Shown piece after piece: positions 1 through 5,448 of a DNA stretch of 5,448 nt (position 1 is its first letter; every line of letters starts with the position of its first letter). Both the position numbers and the translations under genes were made by a program. Below the pieces are notes generated by a model. That model ran no database searches and was not told the DNA's origin. It saw nothing but the letters and a program-made list of their open reading frames with translations. The stretch spans positions 1 to 5,448 of the forward strand of contig CANOPV010000066.1 of the NCBI GenBank assembly GCA_947568605.1, given 5' to 3'. Origin of the DNA: an uncultured Clostridium sp. (lineage in GTDB: Bacteria > Bacillota > Clostridia > TANB77 > CAG-508).

Positions 1-1
1 A

Positions 2-1963
2 ATAATATCAGAAGAAGAAAAACAAAAAGAAAATGAAGAGAAAAAGAAAAAACAAGAACAATCAAAAAATAATGGAGTAGGATTTGTAGAAAGAAATACA
101 AATAAAGATTACAATATTGTATATAGAAATAAAGCCTCAAAACCTCTTACAGGTAGTGAGTTATTTGGTTTAAATAAAGAGGAGAAATCAGAAAATATTA
201 AAGCAAAAGACCTAGAAGAAAAAAATGAAGATAAGAAAGAAATTAGAGAAAATTTAGAAAATACTAATACTGATGTAAAAAGTTTTCAAAATAATAAAGA
301 AAATAGACAAAATGATTTTTCGCATAGAAATAATTTTGAAAATAGAGATTATAGAAATAATAAAAATAATAATTGGGGAAATAGACAAAATAATAATTTT
401 GAAAACAGAAGAAATACTGATAATTTTAATAATAGAAATTCATCAGATAATAATGGATATAGAAATAATTATAGAAATAATAATTATCAAAATGATAATA
501 GAAATAATAGAGATAATAATTTTAGACAAAATAGAAATAATAACAATAATGGAAACTTCCAAAATAAATTTAATAATAGAAGACCACTTGATGAAAAAGG
601 TATAGAAAAAAATATTAAAAATATAATGGCATCAGATGTAATAGAAAAAGAAAATGTAAGAGAATATAACAATAAAGCAATCGATAAGCAAAAAAACAAT
701 AGATTTGATGAAAACAGGAATAATAAAAAGAATAACAAATCTAAAAAGTCAAATCAATTTGATATAAATGAAGGAAAATTAAAAGGATTAAAACAAGAAA
801 GTAGACTTTCTAATATGTTTAATGATTCAGAAGGTGGAATGTTAGATTATTACGATTTAACAACTACAAGAGGAAGAAAAAATAAAAGAAAGAATACAAA
901 AAATGATGAAGAAAGAACAAAACAAAAAATATTCCAATTAACAGAAATCACTATACCAGAATCTATAACAGTAAAAGACTTTGCGGCAGAAATAAAGAAA
1001 ACGACAGGAGAAGTAATAAAAAAACTTTTAGGCTATGGAATACTTGCTACAATAAATAATGAAATAGATTTTGATACCGCCTTTTTAATTGCACAAGAAT
1101 TTGGAATAACAGCAAATAAAAAAGAAGTAGTAACAGAAGAAGACATATTATTTGATGATACAGAAGATTCAGAAGAAGATTTACAACCAAGACCACCAGT
1201 TATTGTTGTTATGGGACACGTTGACCACGGAAAAACATCATTATTAGACGCGATTAGACAAACAAATGTAATTGAGGGAGAAGCAGGTGGAATTACACAA
1301 CATATTGGTGCATACAAAGTAGAAGTAAATGGCAGAGAAATTACATTTTTAGATACACCAGGACACGAAGCATTTACAAGTATGAGAGCAAGAGGAGCAC
1401 AAGTTACAGACATAGCAATATTAGTAGTTGCTGCAAATGATGGAGTTATGCCTCAAACTGTTGAAGACATAAACCACGAAAAAGCCGCTGGAATTCCAAT
1501 TATAGTTGCAATAAATAAAATAGATGTTGAAGGAGCAAATGTTGAGAAAGTTAAACAAGAATTAATGAAATATGAATTAGTACCAGAAGAATGGGGAGGA
1601 GACACAATATTTGTACCAATTTCAGCAAAACAAAGAACAAATATAGATACATTACTTGAAATGGTATTACTTGTAGCAGATATGAAAGAATTAAAAGCAA
1701 ATCCAAATAAACAATCAAAAGGAGTTGTTATTGAAGCAAGACTTGATAAAACAAAAGGAACAATAGTAACAGCACTTGTACAAAGGGGTACATTAGATGT
1801 TGGAGATACAATAGTTGTTGGTTCTGTTATAGGTAGAATAAGAGCAATGACAAATGAAAAAGGTAAAAAGGTAAAAAAAGCAGGACCATCTACCCCAGTT
1901 GAGATTGTTGGTTTAACAGAAGTTCCAGAGGTTGGAGAAACATTTTATGAAGTAAAAGATTAA
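2..1963 (+). CDS. infB: Translation initiation factor IF-2, N-terminal part through domain II (5' end outside window; ends at a premature in-frame TAA)
   Basis: IF-2 is the GTPase that brings initiator fMet-tRNA to the 30S subunit and promotes 50S joining. The frame is open from base 2 with no start, so the gene begins upstream; the ATG at 626 is internal. In order it shows a Lys/Glu-rich charged stretch, an Asn/Arg-rich tract (290-586), an IF2_N-like domain (about 947-1110, PESITVKDFAAEIKKTTGEV), and the G domain. The G motifs are G1 GHVDHGKT (1214-1237), G2 GGITQHIGA (1286-1312), G3 DTPGHEAF (1352-1375), G4 NKID (1514-1525) and G5 SAK (1622-1630). The domain II beta barrel ends near VPEVGETFYEVKD. 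All GTPase motifs are intact. The TAA at 1961-1963 stops the frame before domains III and IV, although homologous sequence continues in the same frame. This part alone lacks the fMet-tRNA binding domain. Identity is certain; whether the gene is truly interrupted is not. Confidence 0.95.
   Translation: MISEEEKQKENEEKKKKQEQSKNNGVGFVERNTNKDYNIVYRNKASKPLTGSELFGLNKEEKSENIKAKDLEEKNEDKKEIRENLENTNTDVKSFQNNKENRQNDFSHRNNFENRDYRNNKNNNWGNRQNNNFENRRNTDNFNNRNSSDNNGYRNNYRNNNYQNDNRNNRDNNFRQNRNNNNNGNFQNKFNNRRPLDEKGIEKNIKNIMASDVIEKENVREYNNKAIDKQKNNRFDENRNNKKNNKSKKSNQFDINEGKLKGLKQESRLSNMFNDSEGGMLDYYDLTTTRGRKNKRKNTKNDEERTKQKIFQLTEITIPESITVKDFAAEIKKTTGEVIKKLLGYGILATINNEIDFDTAFLIAQEFGITANKKEVVTEEDILFDDTEDSEEDLQPRPPVIVVMGHVDHGKTSLLDAIRQTNVIEGEAGGITQHIGAYKVEVNGREITFLDTPGHEAFTSMRARGAQVTDIAILVVAANDGVMPQTVEDINHEKAAGIPIIVAINKIDVEGANVEKVKQELMKYELVPEEWGGDTIFVPISAKQRTNIDTLLEMVLLVADMKELKANPNKQSKGVVIEARLDKTKGTIVTALVQRGTLDVGDTIVVGSVIGRIRAMTNEKGKKVKKAGPSTPVEIVGLTEVPEVGETFYEVKD
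290..586 (+). repeat. Asn/Arg-rich low-complexity tract inside IF-2 (AAT/AGA codon repeats)
   Basis: This 99-codon stretch of infB consists mostly of repeated AAT and AGA codons. By hand count about 45 residues are Asn and 16 Arg, with scattered Phe, Tyr, Asp and Gln, in units such as YRNN, NNFENR and RNNN. It lies between the charged N-terminal region and the IF2_N-like domain. IF-2 N-terminal regions are known to vary in length and to be disordered; Arg/Gly- or Arg/Gln-rich versions occur in other Bacillota. The repetitive DNA also leaves other frames open, which explains spurious overlapping reading frames here. A disordered linker, possibly RNA-binding, is an inference from composition. 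Confidence 0.85.
1961..1963 (+). other. infB: In-frame TAA nonsense codon interrupting infB at the domain II/III junction
   Basis: The codons read GTA AAA GAT TAA AAA ACT GCT AAA, i.e. VKD-stop-KTAKHL. IF-2 proteins usually have a sequence like V-D/N-E-K-x-A at this point, so the codon was most likely GAA, one G-to-T change away. The frame is unchanged on both sides, and both flanks look fully conserved, so there is no sign of older decay. Other genes in the window end in TAA (infB itself at 2684, nrnA and the wzz-like gene), so TAA is not reassigned to an amino acid here. Confidence 0.9.
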
Positions 1964-2077
1964 AAAACTGCTAAACATTTAATTGAAAGAAGAAGAATTC
2001 AAGCAAGAGAAAAATCTATAAATGCTACTTCAAGAGTAACATTAAATGATTTATTCAGTCAAATAGAAAAAGGAAAA

Positions 2078-2686
2078 TTGAAACAATTAAATTTAATAGT
2101 AAAAGCAGATGTTCAAGGTTCAGTAGAAGCAGTTAAACAAAGTTTAGAAAAATTATCTAATAATGAAGTTCAAGTTAAAGTAATTCACGCAAATGTAGGT
2201 GGAGTTACAGAAACAGATGTTACATTAGCAAAAGTTTCAAATGCTATTATAATTGCATTTAATGTAAGACCTGAGCCAATGGCAAGAGAAATGGCAGATA
2301 AAGAAGAAGTAGAAATAAAACAATATTCAATAATATATCAAGCAATAGAAGATGTAGAATCAGCAATGAAAGGTATGTTAGACCCAACTTATGAAGAAAA
2401 AGTCATAGGAACAGCAGTAATAAGGCAAACATTTAAAGTTTCTAATGTTGGAACAATAGCAGGATGTTATGTAACAGATGGCAAAATTTCTAGAAATGCA
2501 GGAATAAGAGTAATTAGAGATCACGTTGTAATACACGATGGTAAACTAATATCATTAAAAAGATTTAAAGATGATGTAAAAGAAGTAACATCAGGATATG
2601 AATGTGGAGTCCAAATTGATAAATTTAATGATATACAAGAAGAAGATACACTAGAAGTTTATGTTATGGAGGAAATAAAAAGATAA
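2078..2686 (+). CDS. infB: Translation initiation factor IF-2, C-terminal part (domains III and IV), downstream of the internal stop
   Basis: This continues the frame of the upstream IF-2 segment. Homology resumes immediately after the stop at 1964 (KTAKHLIERRRIQAREK), so the natural segment is 1964-2686, 240 residues. The only plausible new start is TTG at 2078, preceded by AGGA at 2071-2074 with a short 3-base spacing; it would yield 202 residues. Domain III starts at LNLIVKADVQGSVEA (from about 2087). Domain IV, which binds the formyl-Met end of initiator tRNA, covers about 2408-2683 and keeps GTIAGCYV, RVIRDHVV, SLKRFKDDVKEV and YECGVQI. Everything expected of an IF-2 C terminus is present. 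Independent translation from TTG is uncertain; this may simply be the tail of one interrupted infB. Confidence 0.85.
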   Translation: MKQLNLIVKADVQGSVEAVKQSLEKLSNNEVQVKVIHANVGGVTETDVTLAKVSNAIIIAFNVRPEPMAREMADKEEVEIKQYSIIYQAIEDVESAMKGMLDPTYEEKVIGTAVIRQTFKVSNVGTIAGCYVTDGKISRNAGIRVIRDHVVIHDGKLISLKRFKDDVKEVTSGYECGVQIDKFNDIQEEDTLEVYVMEEIKR

Positions 2687-2690
2687 TTCT

Positions 2691-2811
2691 ATTGAAAAAA
2701 TAATTAGCATCTTGCGTTGTTAAAATTTAGATGAAAAATCCTCAACGTACAAAAGTACGACTGTGGTTTTTCACTAAATTTTGGTGAGCATATACTAATT
2801 CTTTTTCCAAT
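2691..2811. repeat. 121-bp imperfect inverted repeat (MITE-like or long hairpin element) between infB and rbfA
   Basis: The left arm (2691-2750) and right arm (2755-2811) are imperfect reverse complements around an AAAA centre. The outer 17 bases, ATTGAAAAAATAATTAG and the complement of 2795-2811, match at 15 of 17 positions. The inner blocks AAAATTTAG (2722-2730) with CTAAATTTT (2774-2782), TGAAAAA with TTTTTCA, and CGTAC (2746-2750) with GTACG (2755-2759) pair exactly. The element starts 4 bases after the infB stop and has no coding capacity. Such a design fits a small non-autonomous mobile element; transcribed, it would form a long hairpin between infB and rbfA. No clear target-site duplication was found. 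It is not a standard terminator because no U-run follows the stem. Confidence 0.7.
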
Positions 2812-2815
2812 AATG

Positions 2816-2845
2816 TGTAGGGGCGATTTTAATCGCCCGCTCTTC
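2816..2845. repeat. Short palindromic repeat, copy 1 (REP-like, GGGCGA...TCGCCC)
   Basis: The core GGGCGATTTTAATCGCCC (2821-2838) is a perfect 8-bp stem around two T's. It is far more GC-rich than its surroundings, with TGTAG before it and GCTCTTC after it. A copy matching at 28 of 30 positions lies at 3311-3340 in the next spacer. It begins 4 bases after the 121-bp inverted repeat. Short palindromes of this kind resemble REP elements spread by RAYT-type transposases; that link is an inference, as no transposase is in view. No T-run follows, so a terminator role is unlikely. Confidence 0.7.
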
Positions 2846-2882
2846 GTAGGCTTATTAAAAATACGAGAAAGGAAAATCTAAA

Positions 2883-3251
2883 ATGAAAAAAAACAATAAT
2901 AGATTTAATCGAGTAGATGAAGAATTAAAAAAAGAAATTAGTAATATAATTTCTTTTGAATTAAAAAACCCAAATGTTACGGGAATGATTAGTGTTACAA
3001 AAGCAAAAGTTACACCTGACTTAAAATATGCAAAAGTATATGTTAGTATATTAAACTCAAAAAATATAAAAGAAACATTAGCAAATTTAAAAAAATCATC
3101 TGGATTTATAAGAAGTGAATTAGCCAAAAGAATAAATCTAAGAATTACACCTGAAATTATATTTGAATTAGATGATTCATTAGAATATGGGGCAAGAATA
3201 GATTCTATATTAAAAGATATAGGTTTTGGCGATAAACCTAATTTAGATTAG
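2883..3251 (+). CDS. rbfA: Ribosome-binding factor A
   Basis: RbfA is a small KH-fold protein that binds the 30S subunit and helps mature the 5' end of 16S rRNA; it also matters for growth in the cold. The 122-residue product has the usual family length and landmarks: an N-terminal RVDEELKKEISNII helix, NPNVTGMISVTKAKVTPDLKYAKVYVSIL (the KH-type strand/helix core, about residues 29-57), GFIRSELAKRINLRITPEI (about 74-92) and the C-terminal GARIDSILKDIGF. The ATG is supported by AAAGGA at 2868-2873, 9 bases upstream. It follows infB, as in most Bacillota, but with an unusually long repeat-filled spacer. No promoter was recognised directly upstream, so co-transcription with infB is likely. Confidence 0.96.
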   Translation: MKKNNNRFNRVDEELKKEISNIISFELKNPNVTGMISVTKAKVTPDLKYAKVYVSILNSKNIKETLANLKKSSGFIRSELAKRINLRITPEIIFELDDSLEYGARIDSILKDIGFGDKPNLD

Positions 3252-3289
3252 TATATATTGTATTGGAGGATATTTTCGTCTGTACATCG

Positions 3290-3302
3290 AAGGTTAGACC
3301 TT
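3290..3302. repeat. Small inverted repeat AAGGT-TAG-ACCTT
   Basis: A 5-bp perfect stem with a 3-base loop lies in the rbfA-nrnA spacer, 8 bases before the second copy of the REP-like palindrome. No T-run follows. It may be a remnant of a larger palindromic element in this spacer or a chance structure. The rest of the spacer (3252-3387) shows no coding potential. Confidence 0.35.
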
Positions 3303-3310
3303 AATAAAAA

Positions 3311-3340
3311 TGTATGGGCGATTTTAATCGCCCACTCTTC
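3311..3340. repeat. Short palindromic repeat, copy 2 (REP-like, GGGCGA...TCGCCC)
   Basis: The 18-base palindrome at 3316-3333 is identical to that at 2821-2838, and the flanks TGTA and CTCTTC are also shared; only the two bases directly beside the palindrome differ (G/T and G/A). Both copies lie in the same orientation in consecutive intergenic spacers. This shows a dispersed repeat and not a site specific to one gene. Its function is unknown. Confidence 0.7.
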
Positions 3341-3387
3341 AAAGACATACTGAATATATTAAGATAATCAAGAAAGGAAAGAAGAAA

Positions 3388-4323
3388 ATGACATTAGATA
3401 ATATTTCAGATGAAATAAAAAAAGCAAACACAATTGCTATATTAACACACGAAAGTCCTGATGGAGATGCAATAGGTAGTAGTTTAGCGATGTACTTAGC
3501 ATTAAACCAATTAGGAAAAAAATCAGATTTAATAATATCAGAGATTCCAAAAGCATTTAACTTTTTGCCAGGTATAAATGAAGTAAAAAAAGAAAACGAT
3601 AAATCTAATTATGATTTAGTTATTGCATTAGACTGTGCAGATTTAAAAAGATTAAATAGTAGTGAGAAGATATTTGAAGAGGCAAAAATAACAATAAATA
3701 TAGACCACCACGGAAGTAATAAAATGTTTGCAGATTATAATTATGTTGACCCAGCAAGTCCAGCCTGTGCACAAATATTAAATTATCTAAATATAGATAT
3801 TACAAAAGAAATAGGAGAATGTTTGTTAACAGGAATTATAACAGATACAGGAGGATTTCAATATTCAGGAGTAAATTCAGAAACATTTGAGTTTACATCT
3901 TGGTTATTAAATAAAGGAGTAAATGTATCTGATATATATAGAAAAGTATTACAAGTTAAATCAAAACCACATTTTGAACTTAGAAAATTAGTAATAGATA
4001 GGTTAGAATTTATAGATGATGGAAAAATTACATTTACATATATAACAGAAAAAGACGAATTAAAAGTAGGTGCTGAAACAGGAGACCACGAGGGACTTGT
4101 TGAAGTAGGTAGAGATATAGAAAATGTAGAAGTGTCAATTTTATTACGTGAAACAGAAAAGGGCTTTAAAGCATCATTGCGTTCGAATGAATATGTTAAT
4201 GTATCTGATGTATGTATAATGTTTGGTGGAGGAGGTCATCCAAGAGCAGCAGGTTGTTTACTACCTTACTCACTAGAACAAGCAAAACAAAAAATTATAA
4301 ATGAAGTAAAAAATAATTTATAA
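3388..4323 (+). CDS. nrnA: DHH/DHHA1 phosphoesterase, NrnA-type oligoribonuclease / pAp phosphatase
   Basis: NrnA-type proteins degrade 2-5 nucleotide RNAs to mononucleotides and remove the 3' phosphate of pAp, using Mn2+, in the cytoplasm. The 311-residue length is normal for the family. The N-terminal DHH domain has all metal-binding motifs: THESPDGDAIGSS (H21, D25, D27), LDCAD (D82), IDHHGSN (D106, H107, H108) and TDTGGFQYS (D153). The C-terminal DHHA1 domain ends with the substrate-binding loop FGGGGHPRAAG (279-289). The ATG has AGAAAGGA at 3371-3378, 9 bases upstream. The position after rbfA matches the usual Bacillota order infB-rbfA-nrnA, supporting NrnA over other DHH phosphatases. 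The next gene is not the truB often found here. Confidence 0.93.
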   Translation: MTLDNISDEIKKANTIAILTHESPDGDAIGSSLAMYLALNQLGKKSDLIISEIPKAFNFLPGINEVKKENDKSNYDLVIALDCADLKRLNSSEKIFEEAKITINIDHHGSNKMFADYNYVDPASPACAQILNYLNIDITKEIGECLLTGIITDTGGFQYSGVNSETFEFTSWLLNKGVNVSDIYRKVLQVKSKPHFELRKLVIDRLEFIDDGKITFTYITEKDELKVGAETGDHEGLVEVGRDIENVEVSILLRETEKGFKASLRSNEYVNVSDVCIMFGGGGHPRAAGCLLPYSLEQAKQKIINEVKNNL

Positions 4324-4369
4324 ATAAATTTTAAATTTAAAAATTAGTTAAAAATTTATAAAAAAAGTA

Positions 4370-4399
4370 TTGCAAAAAATGTCATATTTAATATATAAT
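4370..4399 (+). promoter_or_regulatory. Predicted sigma-A promoter for the Wzz/CpsD unit
   Basis: TTGCAA (4370-4375) serves as the -35 box and TATAAT (4394-4399) as the -10 box, separated by 18 bases. The upstream sequence (4324-4365) is almost pure A/T and could act as an UP element. Transcription would start near 4406, leaving an untranslated leader of about 44 bases before the ATG at 4450. The site lies exactly at the change from RNA/translation genes to polysaccharide genes. Background AT richness makes TATAAT common, so the -35 match and spacing carry the weight. Confidence 0.55.
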
Positions 4400-4449
4400 A
4401 TAAAAGTATTTTACAATAGATAAAAATGAGAAAGGAATTTTAAGAAAGA

Positions 4450-5166
4450 ATGGAAGAATTAGATTTAAAAGAACTATTTAATATTTTTTGGAATAGAAAA
4501 GTATATATGCTTTTAATTATAATAATTTTTATTTTATTAGGTATAGTATATACTTTAACAATGGTTACACCAACATATAGAGCCTGGACTAGATTAATAT
4601 TAGCAAAAAATGAGGCAAGTACTACAAATACACAAGGAGCAGATTCTATTACACAAGCAGAAGTAACGTTAAATCAAAAATTATTGCCTACATATAGTGA
4701 ATTAGTAAAAACTCCTAGTTTATTAAAACAAGTTATAAAAAATTTAGGAATAGAAATGTCAGCATCAGCATTACAAAAAGATGTTTCAATAAAATTAGTT
4801 GGAGATAGTGAGATGCTGGAAATAAATATAATAAATGAAAACCCAGAATATGCTGCATTAATAGCAAATGAATTAGCAAAAGTTTTCCCAGAGGAAGTAG
4901 CAAGAATTTATGGTATTAATAATATTAATGTTATAGAACAAGCAGAAGTACCAACGGCTCCAAATAATGTTAATCATACAAAAGATATTGTTATATTTGC
5001 ATTCATAGGAATTGTAGTAGCAGTAGGATATGCAATAATTGCTAATATGCTAGATACAACTATAAAATCGCAAGAAGATATAGACAAGCATACTAAATTA
5101 ACAGTACTAGCAGAAATTCCATTATATGAATCAGATATGCCAATAAAAAAGGGAGGAAGAAAATAA
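4450..5166 (+). CDS. Wzz/CpsC-type polysaccharide chain-length regulator and tyrosine-kinase activator
   Basis: This is a membrane protein of the polysaccharide co-polymerase family (Wzz domain; Gram-positive relatives are called CpsC, CapA, YwqC or EpsA). It controls polymer length and stimulates the partner tyrosine kinase. The 238 residues show the family layout: a short cytoplasmic N terminus (LKELFNIFWNRK), a first membrane helix at about 18-39, an outside loop including AWTRLILAK and LLPTYSELVKTPSLL, and a proline motif EVPTAPNN (166-173). A second membrane helix follows at about 179-199. The cytoplasmic tail has IKSQEDIDKHTKLTVLAEIP and a basic end (KKGGRK). It lacks a kinase domain; that is encoded by the next gene. 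The start has AGAAAGGA at 4429-4436, a rather long 13 bases upstream. The specific polysaccharide cannot be told from this window. Confidence 0.92.
   Translation: MEELDLKELFNIFWNRKVYMLLIIIIFILLGIVYTLTMVTPTYRAWTRLILAKNEASTTNTQGADSITQAEVTLNQKLLPTYSELVKTPSLLKQVIKNLGIEMSASALQKDVSIKLVGDSEMLEINIINENPEYAALIANELAKVFPEEVARIYGINNINVIEQAEVPTAPNNVNHTKDIVIFAFIGIVVAVGYAIIANMLDTTIKSQEDIDKHTKLTVLAEIPLYESDMPIKKGGRK
5151..5157 (+). promoter_or_regulatory. Ribosome binding site of the CpsD-like gene (GGGAGGA)
   Basis: This strong Shine-Dalgarno sequence lies within the last codons of the wzz-like gene, 10 bases before the ATG at 5168. It fixes the start of the kinase gene and, with only one base between the two genes, indicates translational linkage of the pair. 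It is a better match to the anti-SD sequence than the AGAAAGGA sites used by rbfA, nrnA and the wzz-like gene. Confidence 0.75.
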
Positions 5167-5167
5167 A

Positions 5168-5448
5168 ATGAAAAAGGAATTAATTGTACAAAGAGATCCA
5201 AAATCTCCAATTTCCGAAACTTTTAGAACATTAAGAACTAACATACAATTTATGAGTTCAAGTAAAGAATTAAAAACAATTGTAGTAACAAGTACATTAC
5301 CAGGAGAGGGAAAAAGCTGGACATCATCAAATTTAGCAATAGCATTTGCACAAGCGGGTAAAAGAGTAATTTTAGTCGATGCTGATATGAGAAAAGGAAG
5401 ATTATATCATTTATTCAATGTACCTCCAAAACCTGGTCTATCTAATTA
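5168..5448 (+). CDS. CpsD/CapB-type tyrosine-protein kinase, N-terminal part (cut by window end)
   Basis: BY-kinases of this type (CpsD, CapB, YwqD) are cytoplasmic P-loop ATPases that autophosphorylate on a C-terminal tyrosine cluster and regulate capsule or exopolysaccharide assembly with the Wzz-type partner. Only the first 93 residues are in view. They contain the typical leader PISETFRTLRTNIQF (14-28), Walker A LPGEGKSWTSSN (44-55, Lys49) and Walker A' VILVDADMRKGR (67-78). The usual residue after GKS is Ser or Thr; here it is Trp. The Walker B motif and tyrosine tail lie beyond the window. The start is one base after the wzz-like stop, with GGGAGGA 10 bases upstream, so the two genes are surely co-transcribed. 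MinD/ParA-like ATPases are the alternative, but the leader and neighbour favour the kinase. Confidence 0.9.
   Translation, partial: MKKELIVQRDPKSPISETFRTLRTNIQFMSSSKELKTIVVTSTLPGEGKSWTSSNLAIAFAQAGKRVILVDADMRKGRLYHLFNVPPKPGLSN

Noticed and set aside
312..605. Open frame with a 97-residue Ile/Glu-rich product overlapping the IF-2 low-complexity tract
   Set aside because: It is a frame-shifted reading of the AAT/AGA repeats (ATA/ATT Ile codons) inside infB; it has no recognisable domain.
626..628. ATG at 626 as the start of IF-2
   Set aside because: The same frame is open and IF-2-like from base 2, and there is no ribosome binding site before 626; the true start lies upstream of the window.
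487..738. Minus-strand open frame with a hydrophobic Leu/Phe/Ser-rich product
   Set aside because: It is the antisense of the Asn/Lys-rich infB coding sequence; the apparent membrane character comes from TTT/TTA complements of AAA/AAT.
1033..1413. Minus-strand open frame opposite the IF-2 G domain
   Set aside because: It is antisense to highly conserved GTPase motifs and shows no family signature of its own.
2821..2838. GGGCGA/TCGCCC palindrome as an intrinsic terminator
   Set aside because: No T-run follows either copy, and both lie inside a likely operon; a dispersed repeat explains the two near-identical copies better.
2844..2866. TCGTA...TACGA hairpin near the rbfA ribosome binding site as a regulatory switch
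   Set aside because: The stem is only 5 bp with a 13-base loop and ends just before the Shine-Dalgarno sequence; too weak to claim.
2855..3127. Minus-strand open frame opposite rbfA
   Set aside because: It is a shadow of the well-supported rbfA gene.
3252..3362. ATATATT-GTAT near the start of the rbfA-nrnA spacer and its near complement at 3348-3360 as ends of a mobile element
   Set aside because: The match is short, AT-only and gapped, as expected by chance here; no further arm similarity was found.
4324..4365. AT-only inverted repeats after nrnA as a terminator
   Set aside because: The stems consist only of A and T and would be unstable; such repeats arise by chance in this composition.
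4974..5210. Minus-strand open frame opposite the end of the wzz-like gene
   Set aside because: It is a shadow covering the wzz-like/cpsD-like junction, without homology or a sensible operon context.

Overview
The window is strongly AT-rich. It uses AAA, GAA, AGA and AAT codons heavily, with AGAAAGGA-type ribosome binding sites. Tryptophan is TGG, and the complete genes end in TAA or TAG. The order infB - rbfA - nrnA, all on the plus strand, is a classic Bacillota (Firmicutes) translation/RNA-maintenance cluster. Together with the Wzz/CpsD-type pair, this suggests an AT-rich, probably clostridial Bacillota. That assignment is an inference; no rRNA or other decisive marker is present.

Layout. 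Positions 2-2686 hold translation initiation factor IF-2 (infB), entering from the left edge without its start. Its N-terminal part includes a striking Asn/Arg-rich low-complexity tract (290-586), followed by the IF2_N domain, a complete GTPase domain and domain II. The reading frame is broken by a single in-frame TAA at 1961-1963. The same frame then continues with well-conserved domains III and IV to the proper stop at 2684-2686. A 196-bp spacer (2687-2882) holds a 121-bp imperfect inverted repeat (2691-2811) and a short GGGCGA/TCGCCC palindromic repeat. rbfA (2883-3251) follows. A 136-bp spacer then carries a second, nearly identical copy of the short palindrome. nrnA (3388-4323) is next. 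After a very AT-rich 126-bp gap with a good sigma-A-type promoter, an exopolysaccharide/capsule unit begins: a Wzz-type chain-length protein (4450-5166), and one base after its stop a CpsD/CapB-type tyrosine kinase (5168 onward) cut by the right edge.

How the genes work together. IF-2 and RbfA act in translation initiation and 30S maturation. NrnA degrades nanoRNAs and pAp. The Wzz/CpsD pair starts a separate unit that controls polysaccharide polymerisation and export. The most notable observation is the nonsense codon in an essential gene. It lies exactly at the domain II/III junction and is best explained as GAA to TAA. It could be a sequencing or assembly error, a recent or mixed-population mutation, or, less likely, a functional split IF-2. 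I found no clearly new biological system. The repeat elements in the spacers and the Asn-rich IF-2 region are the other points worth following up.
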